From positions 1 through 5,582 of the forward strand of contig URAQ01000126.1 in the NCBI GenBank assembly GCA_900545875.1: a stretch of 5,582 nt of DNA, given 5' to 3'. The notes beneath the pieces are model-generated. The model was not told where the DNA came from and did not search any database. It worked only from the letters and a program-made list of their open reading frames with translations. Shown here in pieces: positions 1 to 5,582 of the stretch. Numbering within the stretch: the first letter of the stretch is position 1; every line of letters begins with the position of its first letter. Source of the stretch: an uncultured Collinsella sp. (GTDB lineage Bacteria; Actinomycetota; Coriobacteriia; Coriobacteriales; Coriobacteriaceae). Both the position numbers and the translations under genes were made by a program.

Positions 1-426
1 GTTCTGTTTACCTTCAGGTCGATGTAAGATTCATTGCCCGCACAGTCTGTCACGGCAAGCAGATCCCCCTTCATGAACTTCATTTTCCGGCAGCGGTCCA
101 GCTGTATTCCGGGCTGTCCGGTTTCATTCACCACACCTGCCCGGTTATTCCCGAATCTCACTGCCGCCCGGTCTCCACAGATATCAAACACTTCCGGATA
201 CCGGGGCCTTACCGTCATCCTCTCCCCGCGCCTCAATCCCCAAAGCCCGCTTTGTCTGTCATAATAACTTTTCAAAACGGGCTGTCCGTCTTTTTCCGTT
301 GCGGAATCTTCCCGGCTTGTAAGGAAGTCCATCAGCCGGTCGTGCGTTATCACCACCTCCAGTTCATCCTCCCGCTGTCTTTCATCCTCCCGTTGTCTTT
401 CCTCCTCCGGCAGCGGACCGGATACG

Positions 427-432
<6 letters not shown>
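1..432 (-). CDS. WG-repeat protein, internal fragment open at both ends
   Basis: Reading the minus strand from about 431 down to 3 gives roughly 143 codons without a stop. The C-terminal half contains a recognisable WG repeat: GLWGL, then about 12 residues later RYPEVFD, then DRAAVRFGNNRAGVVNETGQ. This follows the family pattern of a Gly-Trp-Gly start, a central Pro-x-Tyr-(D/E) and an A-A-V-(K/R) strand. Upstream of it is a charged, low-complexity stretch rich in E, R, Q and D that includes a tandem duplication. WG-repeat proteins are usually repeat scaffolds of unknown role, and I cannot assign a function. No start or stop codon of its own is visible: one end runs off the window and the other ends at the join with the PFOR gene. 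AGG, CGG and AGA arginine codons and mixed third positions differ sharply from the rest of the window. A Bacteroidales source is my guess from the protein style. Confidence 0.6.
364..399. repeat. Two-copy 18-bp tandem repeat inside the WG-repeat gene
   Basis: Positions 364-381 and 382-399 are head-to-tail copies of an 18-bp unit differing at one base (C375 against T393). A degenerate third start follows at 400. On the minus strand the unit encodes DERQRE in the charged linker, so it is an in-frame 6-residue duplication that could change copy number without breaking the frame. Confidence 0.8.
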
Positions 433-1992
<1,560 letters not shown>

Positions 1993-2003
1993 GTCTCCCA
2001 CCG

Positions 2004-2126
2004 CAGGATCTGAGGGCTGACCTTCGCGGACGTCCTCGGACATGAAAGAACCCCCGCTGCGCATTATGTGCGGCGGGGGTTCTTTCGTCCTGCGGAGTGT
2101 CCGCGAAGGTCAGCCCTCAGATCCTG
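2004..2126. repeat. Perfect 28-bp inverted repeat enclosing the PFOR terminator
   Basis: Positions 2004-2031 (starting CAGGATCTGAGGG) and 2099-2126 (ending CCCTCAGATCCTG) are exact reverse complements over 28 bp, separated by 67 bp. The inner terminator hairpin (2044-2086) sits almost centrally between them. The sequences between outer and inner stems (2032-2043 and 2087-2098) do not pair but resemble each other as direct repeats (GTCCTCGGA and GTCCTGCGGA). The left arm begins 11 bp after the PFOR stop codon. A perfect outer stem this long is more than termination needs, so a small palindromic repeat or MITE-like unit is possible. No coding capacity is apparent. Confidence 0.9.
2044..2086 (+). 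terminator. Intrinsic terminator after the PFOR gene, probably bidirectional
   Basis: GAAAGAACCCCCGC (2044-2057) pairs perfectly with GCGGGGGTTCTTTC (2073-2086). The stem extends through 2058-2062 with 2068-2072 using two G-T(U) pairs, leaving a 5-nt loop (ATTAT, 2063-2067). The T-rich arm TTCTTTC gives the U-rich end of the RNA on the plus strand and its mirror does the same on the minus strand. It could therefore also stop transcription arriving from the convergent ATPase gene. It lies 52 bp past the PFOR stop codon. Confidence 0.85.
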
Positions 2127-2131
2127 CTACG

Positions 2132-2171
2132 ACTACGTCCTTGGATTGTGTGGGCGGATGAAGGACGTAGT
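2132..2171. repeat. 11-bp inverted repeat
   Basis: ACTACGTCCTT (2132-2142) is the exact reverse complement of AAGGACGTAGT (2161-2171), with an 18-bp GT-rich loop. It starts 6 bp after the end of the 28-bp inverted repeat and may be part of the same palindromic unit. No T-tract follows, so it is not an obvious terminator. It could be a protein site or an RNA hairpin. Confidence 0.7.
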
Positions 2172-2197
2172 TGGTCGGGCATTCCGTCCCCTTCGCT

Positions 2198-2220
2198 GTT
2201 TCGCGGCTTTGCCGCGAAAC
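2198..2220. repeat. TTT-loop hairpin, first copy
   Basis: GTTTCGCGGC (2198-2207) and GCCGCGAAAC (2211-2220) form a perfect 10-bp stem with a TTT loop. No U-tract follows on either strand. A close relative lies at 2281-2301, sharing the TTTCGCG start, the TTT loop and the CGCGAAA end. This suggests a small intergenic repeat family rather than chance. Confidence 0.75.
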
Positions 2221-2280
2221 CTCGCGCCACTTTGGGGATGGATGGGGGCGTGGTTGTTGCGGCTTCTTATCCCTTTGCTT

Positions 2281-2301
2281 TTTCGCGCCTTTGGCGCGAA
2301 A
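2281..2301. repeat. TTT-loop hairpin, second copy
   Basis: TTTCGCGCC (2281-2289) and GGCGCGAAA (2293-2301) form a perfect 9-bp stem with a TTT loop. It is related to the 2198-2220 hairpin by compensating changes in the inner stem (GGC/GCC against GCC/GGC), as if structure rather than sequence were kept. It lies 62 bp beyond the stop codon of the minus-strand ATPase gene. On that strand no T-run follows the stem, so a terminator role is weak. Confidence 0.7.
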
Positions 2302-2362
2302 CGCGCAGCGCCTTGGGAAATGCATTGATGTGTGGACGGGGCTGGATTGCGGATTCAAATGG

Positions 2363-3724
2363 CTAGAGAGATATGGGTGCGAACGAGAAATCGTTATTGG
2401 GGTCATCCTTTTCCATAAACTCATCGAGACAAAACGTCATGTAGATTGGAACGTACAGAACCTTGCCCTCTTTGCTGAGATTCTCGTGGCTTAGTACAAC
2501 GGCCTCGGGAATTTTGTACTCGCCCACACTCATCAGACGATCGAGGGCCGCGTGCGCTCGAACTTTCTTGCCCGATTTGACCTCGATTGGGACAACATGC
2601 CCGTGGGCGCCTTCGATCACAAAGTCAACTTCACCGACCTCACGCGTTTGGTAGTACCATGCATCCGCCCCAAGGGCAACGAGTTCCTGCGCGACCACGT
2701 TCTCATAGAGACCGCCGAGGTTGGGGGTTTTCATATCTAGATATACAGCGCGTGCCGTGCTACCGGGATATCGCGATGCGAGCATTCCTGTATCGGACTC
2801 GTATAGTTTGAAGGCGGCTGCCTTCTCTGTCCTCTTAAGAGGACTCCGGGCCTCCGTCACCTGGGGGACCATCAATCCAACGCCTGCGTTCACCAGCCAT
2901 AGGAAATCCTGCTCGTATTTTTGAAGACGAGCTCCCTCGCCTAGAGACGAAACAACAAAGCGATGAGACTCCGCCTCAAGCTGAACGGGAATTTGCTCAA
3001 AAATCGACCGAACGTTAAACGCTCGAGTCGATGCATATTTTGAGATATCGCTTTTGTACTGATCGACCAGCTGGGTTTGAAGCTCACGTGTTCTCACGAG
3101 CGAATAACCCGAATCAATATAGTTCTGAACGACCTCCGGCATACCGCCGCAAACGATATAAGCTCTATAGTTCTTGAGCATCGCCTCATGAATATAGTTT
3201 TCGACAGGACGTTTCTCGACAAGGCAGCTGCGAATGCCTGCAAGCACATTCTCGCTGACGCTGTTTGCCCAACAAAACTCTTCAAAATCCATCGGGCGCA
3301 TAACAATGTGCTCTACATACCCCACCGGAAAAGAAGAGATCCCCTTAAACTCAGTCCCAAGCATAGACCCCGAGAAGACATAGCTAAAGCGCCCATCCTC
3401 GACCAATGCCTTCATGAGTGTAACGATCTGCGGATACTCCTGAATCTCATCGACAAAGACAAGCGTATCGCCCTCAACAAGCGGCGCATCCGCAAGAAGG
3501 GCTACGCGGTTGATAAAGTCAACGGAGTTCTTTGCGCCAACAAGTGCATTCCTTGCTTCGACATCGAGTAGTAAATTGACCTCAAAATACGACGCGTAGT
3601 TGCTTTTTCCAAACGCGCGAATCGCATAGCTCTTGCCAATCTGACGCGCACCAGTAACGAGTAATGCCTTATTGGAGTTATTCTTCCAGCTCAAAAGCTT
3701 ATCAGTGACCTTACGGCGTAGCAT
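2363..3724 (-). CDS. AAA ATPase with C-terminal DUF4143 domain
   Basis: The product has 453 residues, a full length for this family. The N-terminal AAA_14-type domain shows a Walker A at 25-32 (GARQIGKS), a Walker B at 88-95 (LVFVDEIQ, acidic pair D92-E93) and a sensor-like strand at 116-123 (VFSGSMLG). The C-terminal DUF4143 half contains GGLYENVVAQEL from 337, then VDFVIEG (D367) and IEVKSGKK (E381, K383). That spacing resembles a PD-(D/E)XK nuclease core, as is known for this family. No signal peptide or membrane segment is seen. The start at 3724 is chosen because GGAGG lies 4 nt upstream; a TTG at 3826 in the same frame would translate through upstream repeats. The biological role of these ATPases is largely unknown; they are often multicopy in gut anaerobes. 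The gene is convergent with PFOR and divergent from carbamate kinase. Its codons (TTA, CTA, AAT, GTT, GCA) are far less GC-biased than theirs, suggesting acquisition by transfer. Confidence 0.93.
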   Translation of the reverse strand: MLRRKVTDKLLSWKNNSNKALLVTGARQIGKSYAIRAFGKSNYASYFEVNLLLDVEARNALVGAKNSVDFINRVALLADAPLVEGDTLVFVDEIQEYPQIVTLMKALVEDGRFSYVFSGSMLGTEFKGISSFPVGYVEHIVMRPMDFEEFCWANSVSENVLAGIRSCLVEKRPVENYIHEAMLKNYRAYIVCGGMPEVVQNYIDSGYSLVRTRELQTQLVDQYKSDISKYASTRAFNVRSIFEQIPVQLEAESHRFVVSSLGEGARLQKYEQDFLWLVNAGVGLMVPQVTEARSPLKRTEKAAAFKLYESDTGMLASRYPGSTARAVYLDMKTPNLGGLYENVVAQELVALGADAWYYQTREVGEVDFVIEGAHGHVVPIEVKSGKKVRAHAALDRLMSVGEYKIPEAVVLSHENLSKEGKVLYVPIYMTFCLDEFMEKDDPNNDFSFAPISL

Positions 3725-3728
3725 TAAA

Positions 3729-3733
3729 CCTCC
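3729..3733 (-). promoter_or_regulatory. Ribosome binding site deciding the ATPase start
   Basis: The minus strand reads GGAGG, then TTTA, then ATG. This is a full Shine-Dalgarno core with slightly short spacing (4 nt). It favours ATG at 3724 over the in-frame TTG at 3826. Confidence 0.8.
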
Positions 3734-3738
3734 AAATG

Positions 3739-3822
3739 ACAAAAATTGACAGATAGAATCGCCTAAAATCATACAAAAATTGGCAGATAATAATGTCGAA
3801 AATATACAAAAATTGGGAGATA
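3739..3822 (-). promoter_or_regulatory. Three 17-bp direct repeats upstream of the ATPase gene (candidate operator array)
   Basis: The plus strand carries ACAAAAATTGACAGATA (3739-3755), ACAAAAATTGGCAGATA (3773-3789) and ACAAAAATTGGGAGATA (3806-3822). They differ only at two adjacent positions in the middle of the unit. Start-to-start spacing is 34 and 33 bp, about three helical turns. The copy nearest the gene ends 5 bp before the Shine-Dalgarno. This position and phasing suit a repressor or autoregulator binding the promoter and leader. Spacers between copies are not conserved. No well-spaced -35/-10 pair stands out, although AT-rich TATATT and TATGAT elements lie within the array on the minus strand. 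Confidence 0.7.
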
Positions 3823-3835
3823 GCAAAGGTTCGAA

Positions 3836-4049
3836 TAGGCCTCAAAGCCAGCGAGCCAGCACGGTACTTTGCGAAAAGGCTGGCAGCGCCGTTGTTGAGG
3901 GTGGCCAGGTTGGCAGTGGCGCCGTTAGCGTTCTCGGCTGCTTGGGCGCGCAGGAGCGAAAGGGCGTCGGCAGCGTTCATGCAGAAGCCGACGGTAAAGT
4001 TCCATACTGCGAACTCGCAGTCGCTTGCCGCGGGGTGAAGCGCGATCGG
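3836..4049 (-). pseudogene. Possible coding remnant upstream of the ATPase gene
   Basis: A minus-strand frame opens after a TAG at 4052-4050. It shows strongly coding-like, C/G-ending codons from about 4030 to 3840 and includes CEFAVWNFTVGFCMNAADA followed by an Ala/Asn-rich helix-like stretch. An ATG lies at 3980 without a clear ribosome binding site. The frame then runs into the AT-rich repeats and ends at 3711, overlapping the ATPase start, so no natural 3' end is seen. I do not recognise the protein. It could be a decayed or truncated gene, or high-GC intergenic DNA that stays open by chance; an overlapping plus-strand frame (3793-4038) is open too, but its codon use (TTG, AGG) is poorer. 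Confidence 0.25.
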
Positions 4050-4052
4050 CTA

Positions 4053-4415
4053 TCCCTTATGTTGGATGAAAAGCCCCATGTTTTTGCAGGGATGCATACT
4101 CGTCAAATTAATGTATAGAATCGCGTATAGTGCGAGTAAGATATTGCGCTGTCCGTTTTGTGTTTAGCAAAGATATAGTTTGCATAATCTGGTCTAATCC
4201 CTGCTCTATTTAAATAAAGTTGCACGTAAATGGCGTAGATATACCTGAACTGGGCTTCTTTACGCTGAGCGGGTAAAATCGACCGTTCGCCGCTTAGGTA
4301 TTTCCAAAATGAATAAAATGAGCGATAAAGAGAATATAAACCCTAATAAACTCGCGTATCGCACGGACGCGGGTTATTAATGGGTTGTAGGCCTTTTACA
4401 GAAAGGATTCCAGCA
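4053..4415 (+). promoter_or_regulatory. AT-rich upstream/leader region of the carbamate kinase gene
   Basis: About 360 bp without a supported gene, much richer in A and T than its flanks. It contains GTATAG twice 12 bp apart (4113, 4125), a perfect 10-bp palindrome TATTTAAATA (4207-4216) and a near-repeat of TCGCGTAT (4121 and 4352). An A/T-rich stretch ATGAATAAAATG (4309-4320) only weakly resembles an arginine-repressor half site. Several TATA-like hexamers are present (TATAGT 4174, CATAAT 4183), but none has a convincing -35 at proper spacing. I expect the promoter here but cannot place it. Confidence 0.45.
4339..4386 (+). promoter_or_regulatory. Interrupted hairpin in the carbamate kinase leader
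   Basis: Three complementary blocks are nested in order: AACCC (4339-4343) with GGGTT (4382-4386), TAATAA (4344-4349) with TTATTA (4374-4379), and CGCGT (4353-4357) with ACGCG (4367-4371). Small bulges separate them and a 9-nt loop closes the structure. It ends 15 nt before the Shine-Dalgarno of the next gene. It could be an operator or a leader hairpin, but there is no terminator U-tract. Confidence 0.5.
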
Positions 4416-5252
4416 ATGTCTAAGCCTCTTGGCAAGCCCGATCGTATTGTCGTCGCCCTCGGCGGCAACGCCCTCGGCAACAACCCCGTCGAGCAGATCG
4501 AGGCCGTGAGCAACACCGCCCACGCTCTCCTCGGCCTCATCGAGCAGGGCAACGAGATCATCATCACCCACGGCAACGGCCCGCAGGTCGGCATGATCCA
4601 GAACGCCTTCGCCGCCGCCCACGACGCCATCGGCACCCCCTCCATGGACCTGCCCGAGTGCGGCGCCATGTCCCAGGGCTACATCGGCTATCACCTGCAG
4701 CAGGGCATCGGCCGCGAGATGCACAAGCGCTACAAGCGTTGGCACGCCGCCACCGTCGTCACCCAGATCGAGTGCGATCCCGACGATCCCGCGTTCAAGA
4801 ACCCGACCAAGCCGATCGGCCCCTTCTACACCGAGGAGCAGGCCAAGGAGTTCATGGCCGAGGATCCCTCCAAGGTCTTCGTCGAGGATTCTGGCCGCGG
4901 CTGGCGTCGCGTCGTTGCTTCCCCCGATCCCAAGAAGATCGTCGAGGCTGACTCCATCCTCAACCTGCTCGACAACGAGTTTATCGTCATCGCCTGCGGT
5001 GGCGGCGGCATCCCCGTCGTCCGCGACTACGAGAACAAGGGCTGCTACAAGGGCGTTCCCGCCGTCATCGACAAGGACCTGGGCGGCGAGCTGCTGGCCG
5101 AGGACTGCGACGCCGACGTTCTGTTCCTGCTGACCGCCGTCGAGCACGTCGCCATCAACTTTGGCAAGCCCAACCAGGAGGAGCTCGAGGACCTCACCGC
5201 CGACGAGGCCGAGCGCCTGGCCGACGAGGGTCAGTTCGGCAAGGGCTCCATG
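4416..5252 (+). CDS. arcC: Carbamate kinase, 3'-truncated
   Basis: This cytoplasmic enzyme transfers phosphate from carbamoyl phosphate to ADP, making ATP, ammonia and CO2; it is the last step of arginine deiminase fermentation. The 279 residues follow the family in order: IVVALGGNAL near the N-terminus, ITHGNGPQVG, CGAMSQGYIGYHLQQ, TVVTQIECDPDDPAFKNPTK followed by PIGPFY, EDSGRGWRRVV, FIVIACGGGGIPV, AVIDKDLGGELLAE and NFGKPNQ. The reading ends at GQFGKGSM, where a family member would go on with about 30-35 more residues of the amino-acid-kinase fold. After 5252 the frame stays open to 5486, but that tail is antisense to modA and is not real. The start at 4416 has AAAGGA 8 nt upstream (4402-4407). 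An in-frame ATG at 4380 lies inside the leader hairpin and lacks a site. No arcA or arcB is in view. Confidence 0.95.
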
Positions 5253-5256
5253 GTAG
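5247..5256. other. Right sequence junction (probable chimeric join)
   Basis: Carbamate kinase reads correctly through ATG 5250-5252 (GSM), and the minus strand reads ModA correctly down to codon 5255-5253 (SFLDY). Both proteins lose homology at this same point, so two conserved genes on opposite strands are cut at one base-level boundary. Neither has a stop codon there. Third-position C bias also stops. No terminal repeats or insertion sequence are visible. The junction falls at CCATGG (5248-5253), perhaps by chance or microhomology. Confidence 0.85.
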
Positions 5257-5582
5257 TCCAGAAAAGACCGCGCCGCATCCTGATGCGCGGAGGTTTGCAG
5301 CACGGCCGCCGGATAAATGACCTGTCCGCACATTTCGGGTGTCGCCTCATCGACAACGGTCAGGCCCGCGCTGTAAGCGTCCGTGCAGTAAATAACGCCC
5401 GCATCCACGCTGCCCTCTCTGACCTGAGTGGTGACCTCTTTGACGTTGCTGCCGTAGGTGATACACTGTGCATTGGTGAGCGCTGATTCATCCAGGCCAT
5501 AGTAGGCAAGGATTTTTTGCGTATATTGACCGACCGGCACATCGCTGTTGCCCATGGCGAGCAGGATATCCCCCGCTTCCAG
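5253..5582 (-). CDS. modA: Molybdate ABC transporter substrate-binding protein, C-terminal part, truncated at both ends
   Basis: ModA is the extracytoplasmic protein that binds molybdate or tungstate and hands it to the ModBC permease. About 110 codons are seen, against roughly 250-280 in the family. They match the second lobe: LEAGDILLAMGNSDVPVGQY (family form GNPxxVPxGxY), KILAYYGL, a hydrophobic-flanked SNVKEVTTQVREGSVDAGVI followed by YCTDAYSAG (family GEADAGIVYxTDA), then VIYPAAVLQTSAHQDAARSF and LDY. The family goes on for about 15-25 residues to the C-terminus, but the frame switches into antisense carbamate kinase sequence at 5252. The N-terminal lobe and lipoprotein signal lie beyond the window edge. 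Mixed codon use suggests a Firmicute donor different from the core. A relative such as a tungstate-binding protein is possible. Confidence 0.85.

Noticed and set aside
2068..2494. Several short open frames of 86-107 codons on both strands
   Set aside because: They run through hairpins and repeats, lack ribosome binding sites and protein-like composition, and some overlap the 3' end of the ATPase gene.
3077..3571. 164-codon plus-strand frame
   Set aside because: It is antisense to the ATPase gene, with no initiation signal and no recognisable motifs.
3739..3822. Short CRISPR array
   Set aside because: The units are 17 bp with AT-rich spacers of only 16-17 bp, three copies, and no cas genes; placement before a start codon suits an operator better.
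3725..3826. TTG start giving a 487-residue ATPase
   Set aside because: The extra 34 residues are translated repeats without homology, while ATG 3724 has a GGAGG site and begins with a normal family N-terminus (MLRRKV).
4309..4320. Arginine repressor box upstream of arcC
   Set aside because: Only one half resembles the known palindrome and there is no second site nearby, so it is mentioned only as a weak resemblance.
5253..5486. C-terminal extension of carbamate kinase to the stop at 5486
   Set aside because: This stretch is antisense to modA and does not resemble the carbamate kinase C-terminus.
4377..5555. 392-codon minus-strand open frame
   Set aside because: Its first ~100 residues are real ModA, but everything past 5252 is the antisense shadow of carbamate kinase, so the fusion is an artefact of the join.

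Overview
The window looks like a composite of three pieces. The middle, about positions 430 to 5252, is high-GC DNA whose PFOR and carbamate kinase genes use almost only C- or G-ending codons. This fits a Coriobacteriia-type gut anaerobe; Collinsella is my best guess, made from codon style, terminator style and gene content rather than a search. The two ends are fragments of unrelated genes that meet this core abruptly, each inside a conserved protein. Assembly or cloning chimerism explains that better than biology.

Layout. From 1 to about 432 (minus strand) is an internal fragment of a WG-repeat protein, probably from a Bacteroidales-like genome. From about 427 to 1992 (plus) is the C-terminal 44% of a pyruvate:ferredoxin oxidoreductase: the two-[4Fe-4S] ferredoxin domain and the thiamine-diphosphate domain. 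Positions 1993-2362 hold no convincing gene but are crowded with dyads: a strong terminator nested inside a perfect 28-bp inverted repeat, a further 11-bp inverted repeat, and two short TTT-loop hairpins. From 2363 to 3724 (minus) is a complete AAA/DUF4143 ATPase whose codon use is visibly more relaxed than its neighbours'. Its upstream region carries three 17-bp direct repeats at 33-34 bp spacing. Positions 3823-4415 hold a possible minus-strand coding remnant and then an AT-rich promoter/leader region for the next gene. From 4416 to 5252 (plus) is carbamate kinase, lacking its last ~30-35 residues. From 5253 to 5582 (minus) is the C-terminal part of a ModA-type molybdate-binding protein, probably from a Firmicute.

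How the genes work together. PFOR (pyruvate to acetyl-CoA with reduced ferredoxin) and carbamate kinase (ATP from carbamoyl phosphate, the last step of the arginine deiminase pathway) both serve fermentative energy metabolism, but they are not an operon here. The ATPase gene lies between them on the opposite strand, convergent with PFOR and divergent from carbamate kinase. It reads as an independent accessory gene. I found no CRISPR array, rRNA, tRNA or complete insertion sequence. The most novel-looking signals are the nested 123-bp palindromic element, the triple repeat before the ATPase gene and the hairpin in the carbamate kinase leader.
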